In this document: positions 17,084 through 24,581 of the stretch, in pieces | Position numbering within the stretch: position 1 is the stretch's first letter | Layout: each line of letters opens with the position of its first letter | Assembly: GCF_001642695.1 (NCBI RefSeq) | Contig: NZ_LWCC02000005.1 | Location: 329,319 to 366,328, forward strand | From: Streptomyces chilikensis | Lineage (GTDB): Bacteria > Actinomycetota > Actinomycetes > Streptomycetales > Streptomycetaceae | Direction: 5' to 3' | DNA: 37,010 bases | The notes under the pieces: generated by a model | Told to the model about the DNA's origin: nothing | The model's database searches: none | What the model saw: the letters and a program-made list of their open reading frames with translations, nothing else | Position numbers and translations under genes: made by a program

Positions 17084-18061
17084 ATGGGGCTGCGCGACAG
17101 ACCGAACGGCTCGGCCGGCTCGACGCGACCCGCCGGCCGGACGAGAGCGGGAGCGGTGCTCGGGGCGGCGGTCGCCGCGCTTGTCCTGGCCGGCGGGTGC
17201 GTCGTCGGCCCCGGCGGCCAGGACCGCACGGGGACGCCCGCCCGGCCGCCGTCCGGCGTGCTCGCCGTCAAGATCGACAACGTGCTCCCGGCCCGTCCCC
17301 AGACCGGGCTGGCCCAGGCCGACGTGGTCTACGCCGAGCGGGTGGAGGCCGGTCTCAGCAGGCTGATGGCTCTCTACGCCACCCGGCTCCCCGGGGCGGT
17401 GGGCCCGGTGCGCAGCGCCCGGGAGACCGATCTGCGGCTGCTGCGGCAGTTCGACGAACCGGTGCTCGCGTACTCGGGTTCGCAGAGCCGGCTGCGCCCG
17501 CTCATCGAGGCGGCGCCGTTGCGCGCGGAGTCCCCGGGCAACCGGCCGGAGGCCTGGTACCGCGGCGACGACCGCCCGGCCCCGCACAACCTGTACCTGC
17601 GGCCGCGCCGCCTGGTGGACGCCCCGGCGGGGCGGGAGGCGCTGACCGCGGCCGGTTTCCGCGAGGGCCCGGCGCCGGCCGGCGGCCGGCCCGAGGAGGA
17701 GCGCACCGTGCGCTTCCCCTCCGCGCGCTTCACCTTCGACTGGTCGGCACGGCGGGGCGGGTGGCTGGTGGAGACCGACGGCCGCCCCACCACCGACGGC
17801 GGCAGGCAGCTCGCCCCGCCCACCGTGGTGGTGCAGTACGTGACGGTGCGGGAGTCGGCCTTCCGGGACCGCGGCGGCAACAACACGCCGTTCAGCGAGA
17901 CGGTGGGGTCCGGTTCGGCGGACCTGCTGCGGGACGGCAAGGTCTGGCCGGTGCGCTGGCAGCGCGCCACCGAGGCCGACGGCACCCGCTTCACCACCGG
18001 GGACGGCACGCCGGTGAACATGGCCGACGGCCAGGTCTGGGTGGTGCTGGCCGAGCGGTGA
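17084..18061 (+). CDS. DUF3048 domain lipoprotein (YerB-like)
   Basis: A 325-residue exported protein with two DUF3048 domains, as in Bacillus YerB; the biochemical function of the family is not established. The N-terminus has basic residues, a hydrophobic stretch (AGAVLGAAVAALVLAGG) and a cysteine that fits a relaxed lipobox, so it is probably membrane-anchored outside the cell. The body starts with VLAVKIDNVLPARPQTGL, followed by ADVVYAERVEAGLSRLMALY, GAVGPVRSARETDL and, near the end, VNMADGQVWVVL, all characteristic. The start is uncertain: ATG 17084 is used, but GTG 17057, 17072 and 17078 are in frame. The gap 16908-17083 holds the divergent promoters, with no box I can name. A terminator follows at 18082-18107. 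Confidence 0.82.
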   Translation: MGLRDRPNGSAGSTRPAGRTRAGAVLGAAVAALVLAGGCVVGPGGQDRTGTPARPPSGVLAVKIDNVLPARPQTGLAQADVVYAERVEAGLSRLMALYATRLPGAVGPVRSARETDLRLLRQFDEPVLAYSGSQSRLRPLIEAAPLRAESPGNRPEAWYRGDDRPAPHNLYLRPRRLVDAPAGREALTAAGFREGPAPAGGRPEEERTVRFPSARFTFDWSARRGGWLVETDGRPTTDGGRQLAPPTVVVQYVTVRESAFRDRGGNNTPFSETVGSGSADLLRDGKVWPVRWQRATEADGTRFTTGDGTPVNMADGQVWVVLAER

Positions 18062-18081
18062 GGCGCCCGCGGCCGGGGGCC

Positions 18082-18107
18082 GGCGGCGGACCGGACCGTC
18101 CGCCGCC
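18082..18107. terminator. Hairpin between convergent lipoprotein and SGNH hydrolase genes
   Basis: A perfect 10-bp stem (18082-18091 with 18098-18107) and a six-base loop lie in the 84-bp gap between two convergent stop codons. It could end transcription from both sides. Confidence 0.65.
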
Positions 18108-18145
18108 CACGGCCCGCGCGGCGGACGCCTCGCCGCTCGGCGCGC

Positions 18146-19525
18146 TCAGCGCAGCAGGCGCGCCGGGACCGCATCGGCCAGCGCGCCGTAGCCCGCCGGG
18201 TTGAGGTGCAGGTGGTCCCCGGTGTCGTAGGCGGGGAGCAGCGCGGCGGGGTCCCGCGGGTCGCGGACGGCGCGGTCGAAGTCGACCACCGCGTCGAACA
18301 CGCCGCTGTGGCGGATCCAGTCGTTGACCCGCTTGCGCGCAGCCTCGCGGTGGCCGTCCGGGTCGTCGTACATCTCGTTGCCGCCGAACGGCGTGAGGGT
18401 GGCACCGTGGACGGCGATCCCCTCGGCGTGGGCGCGGGCGACGATCTGGCGGTAGGCGGCGATCAGGTCGTCGGCGACGGCCTTCTGGGCCGGCGCGGTG
18501 GCCTCGGCGGTGCCCAGGTCGTTGACGCCCTCGAAGACCAGCGCCCAGCGGGCCCCGCTGCGCACCAGCACGTCGCGGTCGAGGCGGGCGAGCACGTTGG
18601 GGCCGAGCCCGTCGCGCAGCACCCGGTTGCCGCCCGCCGCCTCGTTGAGGACGGCCACGTGGGCGGTGGCGGGCGAGCGGAGCAGGCGCCGGTGGAGCTG
18701 GTCCGGCCAGCGGTCGTTGCCGTTGGTGGTGGAGCCCCGGCCGTCGCTCAGGGAGTCGCCGATCACCACCAGGCCGGCGGCCCGCGGGTTCTCGGACCAG
18801 GTCTCCGCGCCGCTGAGGAAGTACCAGTGGTCGGTGCGGGTGGCGCCGGGCAGGTCGGCGGCGGTGGCGTGGTCCCCCTTGACCAGGTACGACGAGGTGC
18901 GTGAGCCGGGGTGCGAGGTCACCGACGAGGAGGCCTGGCCCTCGGCGAGGTACACCGTCACCGTCAGGTTGGTTCCGGCGGGCACCTTCATGTCCACCGG
19001 GTCGGAGACCGTCTGGGCTCCCGTCGGCACCACGGTCGAGGTCCGTCCGCCGAAGGTGACCTGCCGGGCGGAGCCGGGCTCGATGGCGGGGACTCCCGCC
19101 GCGCCGCCGGCCGGGAGGGCCACGGACACGCGGGTGAGCGGGAGTTCGGCCCCGCCGAAGGCGTTGGAGAAGCGCAGCCGCAGCTTCTCGCCCGCGACGG
19201 TGGTGCGGATGGTCTGCCGCAGGGTGCTGTCGGCCAGGACGGACTCGCCGTCCGTGAAGGGCGCGGGCGGCATGTTGTGGGGTTCGGTGAGCTGCGGCAT
19301 GGACACCCAGGTGTCCACCCAGTGGGCGCCGCCGGGACCGGTCCCGGGTTCACGGCCGCCGGCCGCGTCGTCGCCGAGGGCACCCGCGGCGGTGGCGGAG
19401 ACGGTCACCACGACGGCGACCGAGGCCACCGCGGCGGTCCTGAGCACGGCCCCGGCGCGCTCCCGGAGTGCGAGCCGGGCGGCCACCCGGTTCCATCTTT
19501 CGCGAAACGACCTCGACGACGGCAT
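18146..19525 (-). CDS. Secreted SGNH/GDSL hydrolase (esterase)
   Basis: A 459-residue exported hydrolase. The N-terminus has arginines followed by a hydrophobic core (about residues 28-50), consistent with a Sec signal peptide. A beta-rich N-terminal half (about 65-245) precedes the SGNH catalytic domain. Block I is VVIGDSLSDGRG (nucleophile S258), the oxyanion-hole glycine and asparagine are in NEAAGGNR and FEGVNDLG, and the catalytic DxxH is D437-H440 in GDHLHLNP. The family deacylates polysaccharides, lipids and other esters. The operator-like palindromes in its promoter, which resemble sites of xylan-type LacI regulators, hint at a plant polysaccharide esterase, but that is inference. ATG 19525 has GAGGGAG upstream. 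Confidence 0.88.
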   Translation of the reverse strand: MPSSRSFRERWNRVAARLALRERAGAVLRTAAVASVAVVVTVSATAAGALGDDAAGGREPGTGPGGAHWVDTWVSMPQLTEPHNMPPAPFTDGESVLADSTLRQTIRTTVAGEKLRLRFSNAFGGAELPLTRVSVALPAGGAAGVPAIEPGSARQVTFGGRTSTVVPTGAQTVSDPVDMKVPAGTNLTVTVYLAEGQASSSVTSHPGSRTSSYLVKGDHATAADLPGATRTDHWYFLSGAETWSENPRAAGLVVIGDSLSDGRGSTTNGNDRWPDQLHRRLLRSPATAHVAVLNEAAGGNRVLRDGLGPNVLARLDRDVLVRSGARWALVFEGVNDLGTAEATAPAQKAVADDLIAAYRQIVARAHAEGIAVHGATLTPFGGNEMYDDPDGHREAARKRVNDWIRHSGVFDAVVDFDRAVRDPRDPAALLPAYDTGDHLHLNPAGYGALADAVPARLLR

Positions 19526-19595
19526 GGGGCTCCCTCACGATGCGCGGCTCCGCGCCCCGCGCCGACGTGCCGGAGGGACGCGGGAACGCCCGGTT

Positions 19596-19662
19596 CGAAA
19601 CTTTCGCCACGTACGCGAAAGTTTCCGCGAGGCAAGCTACGGAGCGGGGCCCCGGGCGTCAA
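19596..19662 (-). promoter_or_regulatory. SGNH hydrolase promoter with two CGAAASTTTCG operators
   Basis: On the minus strand TTGACG (19662-19657), a 17-bp spacer and TAGCTT (19639-19634) form a good housekeeping promoter with a predicted start near 19627. Just downstream lie CGAAAGTTTCC (19616-19626) and CGAAACTTTCG (19596-19606), palindromes with centres 20 bp apart, about two helical turns. They would fall at about +2 to +12 and +22 to +32. A bound repressor would block initiation. The rest of the gap, 19663-19847, holds GC-rich sequence with no gene or clear terminator. Confidence 0.65.
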
Positions 19663-19847
19663 CACCGCGGACACTATTGACCGTTGGAAGGGCACCGGAG
19701 GTCCGGCACCGGTCCCCGGAACGCGGCCGCGGGGCCGCGCACGGGCGCACCGCGGCGCGTCCGCGCGCGAAGGGGAGGGCGGACCCGGAGCCGCTCCGGC
19801 GCTCGAAACATGTCGGCGCGTCCGCCGATCCGGTGCGGGCCGGCGCC

Positions 19848-20291
19848 CTAGACCGGCCGGCGGAGTTCCTCGGCGGCCTCGGAGACCCGGCGGATGAGGT
19901 CGACGAAGAGGTCCTGCTCCGGCACGCTCAGCGGGGCCAGCAGCACCTGGTTCATCCGGGCCGCCCTGACCGTGAGCCGACGGTGGGTGCGGGCGCCCTC
20001 CTCGGTGAGGCGCAGCAGGTACCGGCGTCCGTCCTGGGGGTCGCGCACCTTGTCCAGCAGTTCACGGCGGATGAGGCGGCCCACCACCTCGGCGACCGTG
20101 GAACGGTCGAGCGAGACCCGCTCCCCCACCGTGCGCTGGTCGAGGCCGGGCTCGGCCGTCACCGCGTTCATGACGGCGTACTGGGGCGAGGTGATCTCCT
20201 CGGACACCATCGCGTTCCAGAGCAGGGTGTGGGCCTGCTGCAGCCGTCGGGCGAGGTGCCCGGGATGGGTGGTCAGATCCACCGCGGCCAT
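19848..20291 (-). CDS. pcaV: MarR family regulator of protocatechuate catabolism, PcaV
   Basis: A 147-residue MarR-family winged-helix regulator that, in S. coelicolor, represses the protocatechuate genes and releases DNA on binding protocatechuate. The arginine shown to be essential for ligand binding in PcaV, Arg15, is at residue 15 here (HPGHLARRLQQAHTL), with a histidine at 21. The DNA-binding region reads QRTVGERVSLDRSTVAEVVGR, followed by the wing DPQDGRRYLLRLTEEG. ATG 20291 is preceded by GGGAGGG; the frame is open 36 codons further up, but that part is not conserved. The gene is divergent from pcaH with the shared operator between them, which supports the assignment strongly. Confidence 0.93.
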   Translation of the reverse strand: MAAVDLTTHPGHLARRLQQAHTLLWNAMVSEEITSPQYAVMNAVTAEPGLDQRTVGERVSLDRSTVAEVVGRLIRRELLDKVRDPQDGRRYLLRLTEEGARTHRRLTVRAARMNQVLLAPLSVPEQDLFVDLIRRVSEAAEELRRPV

Positions 20292-20327
20292 GCGCCCTCC
20301 CGAGGGCCGTTTTCGTTGGTACACGGA

Positions 20328-20356
20328 ACAATAGTCGCTGCGCGGCCTCCTGTCGC
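20328..20356 (-). promoter_or_regulatory. Probable pcaV promoter
   Basis: On the minus strand GCGACA (20356-20351), a 17-bp spacer and TATTGT (20333-20328) form a plausible -35/-10 pair with a start near 20321. An AATAGTC half-site (20330-20336) matching one arm of the main operator overlaps the -10, so PcaV may also repress its own gene. Confidence 0.5.
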
Positions 20357-20457
20357 CCGGCGCGCGACGCCGCGCACCACCGCGCATCACCTTGCTCACG
20401 GCCGGAATCTTGACCTCTCGACGGGAACGGTGAAAACGTGTGCCTCACCCGCCGGAA

Positions 20458-20475
20458 TAGTCAGTGCCCTGACTA
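20458..20475. promoter_or_regulatory. Perfect inverted-repeat operator in the pcaV-pcaH gap
   Basis: TAGTCAG (20458-20464), a four-base TGCC spacer and CTGACTA (20469-20475) form a perfect 7-bp inverted repeat. It lies 98 bp upstream of the pcaH start and 166 bp from pcaV. A MarR dimer would fit this size, so I take it as the PcaV operator. The exact pcaH -35/-10 is not clear. The remaining gap 20292-20573 holds only promoter sequence and the GAAGGAGAG ribosome site of pcaH. Confidence 0.75.
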
Positions 20476-20573
20476 AATGACCGGCCGGGTTGTGGCCGGC
20501 GGGTGCGGTCCGAAGGGGTGTGCCGGCCTCTTCGGCCCGTGTCCCGCCCGAACGAAGGAGAGTCGCCGCCACC

Positions 20574-21347
20574 ATGGCCCTCACCCAGCACGACATCGAC
20601 GAGGAGATCGCCGCCGAGCGCGACGCCTACGAGCAGCGCGTCGCCGCCGGCGCTCCGGTGGAGCACCACCCGGACCGCGGTTACGCCCCGTACCGCTCCT
20701 CGGTCCTGCGTCACCCCCAGCAGCCCCCGGTCGGCATCGACGTCACCAGGGACCCGGAGCTGGTGGAGCTCTCCTCCCCCGCCTGGGGCGACCGTGACAT
20801 CACGGAGATCGACAACGACCTGACCCGCCAGCACGACGGGGAGCCGATCGGCGAGCGCATCACCGTCGAGGGCCGTCTGCTCGACCGCGACGGCCGTCCG
20901 GTCCGCGGCCAGCTGGTCGAGATATGGCAGGCCAACTCGGCCGGCCGGTACGCCCACCAGCGCGAGCAGCACGACGCCCCGCTGGACCCGAACTTCACCG
21001 GCGCGGGCCGCACCATCACCGACGACCACGGCTTCTACCGGTTCACCACGATCCAGCCGGGCCCCTACCCGTGGCGCAACCACACCAACGCCTGGCGGCC
21101 CGCGCACATCCACTTCTCGGTGTTCGGCCGGTCGTTCACCCAGCGTCTGGTCACCCAGATGTACTTCCCCAACGACCCGCTGTTCCCGTACGACCCCATC
21201 CTGCACTCGGTCACCGACCAGGCCGCCAGGGACCGCCTGGTCGCCGCCTACGACCACAGCCTCTCGGTGCCCGAGTTCTCCCTCGGCTACCGCTGGGACA
21301 TCGTGCTCGACGGCCCGAGCGCCACGTGGATGGAAGAAGGACGCTGA
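20574..21347 (+). CDS. pcaH: Protocatechuate 3,4-dioxygenase, beta subunit
   Basis: This 257-residue iron-binding subunit opens the protocatechuate ring between the hydroxyl groups to give 3-carboxy-cis,cis-muconate. The four Fe(III) ligands are seen as Y126 (GRYAHQREQ), Y165 (PGPYPWRN), H178 and H180 (RPAHIHFSV). Their spacings of 39, 13 and 2 residues equal those of the Pseudomonas enzyme. The subunit pairs with PcaG to form an (alpha-beta)n-Fe enzyme. ATG 20574 follows a strong GAAGGAGAG site. It is the first gene of the pcaHGBL operon under the PcaV operator, with pcaG five bases downstream. Confidence 0.97.
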   Translation: MALTQHDIDEEIAAERDAYEQRVAAGAPVEHHPDRGYAPYRSSVLRHPQQPPVGIDVTRDPELVELSSPAWGDRDITEIDNDLTRQHDGEPIGERITVEGRLLDRDGRPVRGQLVEIWQANSAGRYAHQREQHDAPLDPNFTGAGRTITDDHGFYRFTTIQPGPYPWRNHTNAWRPAHIHFSVFGRSFTQRLVTQMYFPNDPLFPYDPILHSVTDQAARDRLVAAYDHSLSVPEFSLGYRWDIVLDGPSATWMEEGR

Positions 21348-21352
21348 CCGCC

Positions 21353-21967
21353 ATGACCGACATCGCCATGACCGACCCCGCCGGCGGCAGGGCCGTGCTC
21401 CCGACGCCCTCCCAGACCGTCGGCCCGTTCTACGGCTACGCGCTGCCCGTCCCGGACGGCGGGAACATCGCCCCCGTCGGCCACCCGGACACCGTCACGG
21501 TGCACGGTCACGTCTACGACGGCAAGGGCGACCCGCTGCCGGACGCCCTGGTCGAGCTGTGGGGCCCCGCGCCGGACGGCTCGGTGCCGACGGCGACCGG
21601 TTCGATGCGCCGCGACCCCGCCTCCGGCGGGTTCGTCGGCCGCAACGGGCTGGAGTTCACCGGCTGGGGCCGGATCCAGACGGACGCCGACGGCCACTGG
21701 GTGGCGCGCACCCTGCGCCCCGGCGCGCGCGGCGCCAACGCCCCCTACCTCGCGGTGTGCGTGTTCGCCCGCGGTCTGCTGGTGCACCTGTTCACCCGGA
21801 TCTACCTGCCCGGCGACGACGCCGCGCTGGCCGCCGACCCCGTGCTCTCCCGGGTCGGGGAGGGCCGCCGCTCCACGCTGATCGCCGAGGAGCAGTCGCC
21901 CGCGACGTACCGTTTCGACATCCACCTGCAGGGCGAGAACGAGACGGTCTTCCTGGAGTACCGGTGA
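21353..21967 (+). CDS. pcaG: Protocatechuate 3,4-dioxygenase, alpha subunit
   Basis: This 204-residue subunit is the partner of PcaH, sharing the intradiol dioxygenase beta-sandwich fold but lacking the iron ligands. Typical features are TPSQTVGPFYGYALP at the N-terminus, VHGHVYDGKGDPLPDALVEL, and HLFTRIYLPGDD in the C-terminal half. Where PcaH has the two iron histidines, this protein reads APYLAVCVFARGLL, with none. ATG 21353 lies five bases after the pcaH stop; its ribosome site GGAAGAAGGA is inside pcaH. The end overlaps the pcaB GTG start by four bases. Confidence 0.96.
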   Translation: MTDIAMTDPAGGRAVLPTPSQTVGPFYGYALPVPDGGNIAPVGHPDTVTVHGHVYDGKGDPLPDALVELWGPAPDGSVPTATGSMRRDPASGGFVGRNGLEFTGWGRIQTDADGHWVARTLRPGARGANAPYLAVCVFARGLLVHLFTRIYLPGDDAALAADPVLSRVGEGRRSTLIAEEQSPATYRFDIHLQGENETVFLEYR

Positions 21968-23307
21968 CACCGCTGCCCCCTCCCGCACCGCCCGAGGCCG
22001 GCCTGCTCTCCCCGGGGCAGGCCGGCTCCCCGGCGGCCGAGGCCACCGGCGACGCCGCCTTCCTGGCGGCGCTGCTGGAGGCCGAGGCCGCACTGACCCG
22101 CGCCCAGGCGTCCTTGGGCCTGGCGCCCGCCGAGGCCGCCGAGGCGGTGGCCGAGGCGGCCGTCCCCGACCGGTTCGACGTCCTCTCGCTCGCCCGGCGG
22201 GCCGCGAGCGGCGGCAACCCGGTGATCCCGCTGGTCGCCGACCTCACGGCGGCGGTCGGCGGGACGTACGGGCCGTACGTCCACCGGGGCGCCACCAGCC
22301 AGGACATCATGGACACCGCCACCATGCTGGTGGCCGGCCGCGCGCTGGACCTGGTCCTGGCGGACCTGGACCGCACGGAGCGCGCGCTGGCCCGGCTGGC
22401 CGCCGCGCACCGCGACACGCCGATGCCGGGGAGGACCCTCTCCCAGCACGCGGTGCCCACCACCTTCGGCCTGAAGGCCGCCGGCTGGCGCTCGCTCGTG
22501 CTGGACGCGCGGGACCGGCTGCGCGCCGTCCGCGGCGCGCTGCCCGCCCAGCTGGGCGGCGCGGCCGGCACCCTGGCGGCGTTCGCCGCCTACGGCGCGG
22601 ACGACCCGCCGGCCCTGGTCGCCGCCTACGCCCGGGAGCTGGGACTCGCGGAGCCGCCGCTGCCCTGGCACACCCTGCGCACGCCGGTCGCCGACCTGGC
22701 AGGCGCGCTGGCGCTCACCACCGGGGCGCTGGGCAAGATCGCCGCCGACGTGCTGACGCTGGCCCGCACCGAGATCGCGGAGCTCGCCGAGCCGAGCGGC
22801 GGGGGCTCCTCCGCCATGCCGCACAAGGCGAACCCGGTGCGGTCCACGCTGATCGCCGCCGCGGCCCGCCGCGCACCCCACCTGGCGGCCACCCTGTTCG
22901 GCTGCCTGGTCGCGGAGGACGAGCGTCCGGCCGGCGCCTGGCACGCCGAGTGGGAGCCGCTGCGCGACCTGCTGCGGCTGGCCGGCTCGGCCGCCCGGCA
23001 GGCCGCGGACCTCGCCGAAGGGCTGCGGGTGGACGCCACGGCGATGCGGGCCCACCTGGACGTCACCCACGGCCTGATCGTCTCGGAGCGCCTCTCGGTC
23101 GCGCTGGCGCCCGTGCTGGGCCGCACCCGGGCCAAGGAACTCCTCACCGAAGCCGCGCGGCGGGCCTACGAGGACGGACTGCCGCTGGTCGAAGTCCTGC
23201 GCGCCGAGCCGGAGCTGCGGGACGTCGACCTGGCGTCCACGACCGACCCGGCCCAGTACACGGGCTCCGCCGCCATGCTCACCGACCGCGCCTTGGAGCG
23301 ACGTTGA
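21964..23307 (+). CDS. pcaB: 3-carboxy-cis,cis-muconate cycloisomerase
   Basis: A 447-residue enzyme of the fumarase/aspartase superfamily that lactonises 3-carboxy-cis,cis-muconate to 4-carboxymuconolactone. The superfamily signature loop GGGSSAMPHKANPV is at about residues 279-292. Other conserved segments are RGATSQDIMDTA (catalytic-base region), MPGRTLSQHAVPTTFG and HGLIVSERL near the C-terminus. It starts at GTG 21964, overlapping the TGA of pcaG (GTGA). Its own TGA overlaps the TTG start of pcaL. Translation through pcaG, pcaB and pcaL is therefore probably coupled. Confidence 0.95.
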   Translation: MTPLPPPAPPEAGLLSPGQAGSPAAEATGDAAFLAALLEAEAALTRAQASLGLAPAEAAEAVAEAAVPDRFDVLSLARRAASGGNPVIPLVADLTAAVGGTYGPYVHRGATSQDIMDTATMLVAGRALDLVLADLDRTERALARLAAAHRDTPMPGRTLSQHAVPTTFGLKAAGWRSLVLDARDRLRAVRGALPAQLGGAAGTLAAFAAYGADDPPALVAAYARELGLAEPPLPWHTLRTPVADLAGALALTTGALGKIAADVLTLARTEIAELAEPSGGGSSAMPHKANPVRSTLIAAAARRAPHLAATLFGCLVAEDERPAGAWHAEWEPLRDLLRLAGSAARQAADLAEGLRVDATAMRAHLDVTHGLIVSERLSVALAPVLGRTRAKELLTEAARRAYEDGLPLVEVLRAEPELRDVDLASTTDPAQYTGSAAMLTDRALERR

Positions 23308-24434
23308 CGAACAAGCTGCCGAACCACCGTGCGGAGGGCTCCGCTTCGGCCGAGCCGCTGCTGCTGGGGCCGTCCTTGGGCACGTCCCTGGCCCTGTGGG
23401 ACGCGGTCGCGCCCGAACTCGCGGCCGCCCACCGGGTGATCCGCTGGGACCTGCCGGGGCACGGGGCCTCGCCGGCCGGGCTGATCGGCCCCGGCGCCAC
23501 CGTGGGCGACCTGGCCGCGCTGGTGCTGGACCTCGCCGACGGCCTGGGCGTGGAGCGGTTCGCCTACGCGGGGGTGTCGCTGGGCGGCGCGGTCGGTCTG
23601 CACCTGGCGATCCACCACCCGGAGCGCGTCTCCTCGCTGGCCGTGATCTGCTCCTCGTCGCACTTCAACGGTGCCGGGCCGTGGGAGGAGCGGGCGGCGG
23701 CGGTGCGGGCCGGCGGCCGCGCCGCGATGGCGGAACTGGCCGGTTCGGCCGGCGCCCGCTGGTTCACGCCCGGCTTCACGGTGGACCGGCTGGTCCAGGA
23801 CCACCGCGAGGCCGACCCCGCCTCGTACGCCGCCTGCTGCGACGCGCTGGCCTCCTTCGACGTGCGGGAGCGGCTGGGCTCCGTCCGGGTGCCGACGCTG
23901 CTGATCGCGGGACGTGAGGACCCGGCCACCCCGCCGGCGCATCTGCGGGAGATCGCGGACGCGGTGCCGGGTGCTTCCCTGACCGAGATCCCGGGCGCCT
24001 CGCACCTGGCCCCGGCGGAGCGGCCGGAGGCCGTGCTGGCGGCACTGCGCGGTCACTTCACCGGGTTCGCGCGGCGGGGCGTCGCGGTGCGCCGGGAGGT
24101 GCTGGGCGACGCCCACGTGGACCGGGCGCAGGCCCGGCAGACGCCGTTCACCGCGCGGTTCCAGGACTTCATCTCGCGCTACGCGTGGGGCGAGATCTGG
24201 ACCGACACCACCCTCACGCGGCGCGAGCGGTCCATGGTGACGCTGACCGCGCTGGTGGCGCACGGCCACCTGGACGAGCTGGCCATGCACGTGCGGGCGG
24301 CGCGGCGCAACGGGCTCTCCGTGGACGAGATCGGCGCGGTGCTGCTGCAGACCGGGGTGTACGTGGGGGTTCCGGCCGCCAACTCCGCCTTCGCGGTGGC
24401 CCAGCGCGTCCTCGCGGAGGACGGCGACGTCTAG
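23304..24434 (+). CDS. pcaL: Fused 3-oxoadipate enol-lactonase / 4-carboxymuconolactone decarboxylase
   Basis: A 376-residue fusion of PcaD and PcaC activities: decarboxylation of 4-carboxymuconolactone and hydrolysis of the resulting enol-lactone to beta-ketoadipate. Residues 15-250 are an alpha/beta-hydrolase with nucleophile S92 (YAGVSLGGAVG), acid D206 (GREDPATPP) and H234 (GASHLAP). Residues about 260-376 are the carboxymuconolactone decarboxylase domain (DFISRYAWGEIWTDTTLTRR, then GHLDELAMHVRAARRNGLS). The start is TTG 23304, overlapping the pcaB stop as TTGA, with GGAG six bases upstream; no ATG or GTG lies nearby in frame. It is the last gene of the operon, before a strong terminator. 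Confidence 0.95.
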   Translation: MTNKLPNHRAEGSASAEPLLLGPSLGTSLALWDAVAPELAAAHRVIRWDLPGHGASPAGLIGPGATVGDLAALVLDLADGLGVERFAYAGVSLGGAVGLHLAIHHPERVSSLAVICSSSHFNGAGPWEERAAAVRAGGRAAMAELAGSAGARWFTPGFTVDRLVQDHREADPASYAACCDALASFDVRERLGSVRVPTLLIAGREDPATPPAHLREIADAVPGASLTEIPGASHLAPAERPEAVLAALRGHFTGFARRGVAVRREVLGDAHVDRAQARQTPFTARFQDFISRYAWGEIWTDTTLTRRERSMVTLTALVAHGHLDELAMHVRAARRNGLSVDEIGAVLLQTGVYVGVPAANSAFAVAQRVLAEDGDV

Positions 24435-24543
24435 CCGCCTTCCCCCCCGGGGGGCGGGCTCCGCGGCACAACGGCACGCGGGAGGGCGGCCCGCCGCCGG
24501 GTGCGGCGCCAGCGCGGCGCCGGCGCCGGCCGCGGGCGCGGCG

Positions 24544-24579
24544 CGGGCCGGCCGCCGCGTGGACGCGGCGGCCGGCCCG
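24544..24579. terminator. Strong bidirectional terminator between pcaL and the molybdoenzyme gene
   Basis: A perfect 16-bp GC stem (24544-24559 with 24564-24579) closes a TGGA tetraloop in the 147-bp gap between convergent stop codons. It ends two bases before the molybdoenzyme stop. A second C-run/G-run fold is possible at 24437-24457, directly after pcaL. Nothing else is apparent in the gap. Confidence 0.8.
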
Positions 24580-24581
24580 GG

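Noticed and set aside
19498-19507. TTTCGCGAAA palindrome near the start of the SGNH hydrolase gene as a third operator
   Set aside because: The half-sites are inverted relative to CGAAASTTTCG and it lies within codons of the signal peptide; likely chance.
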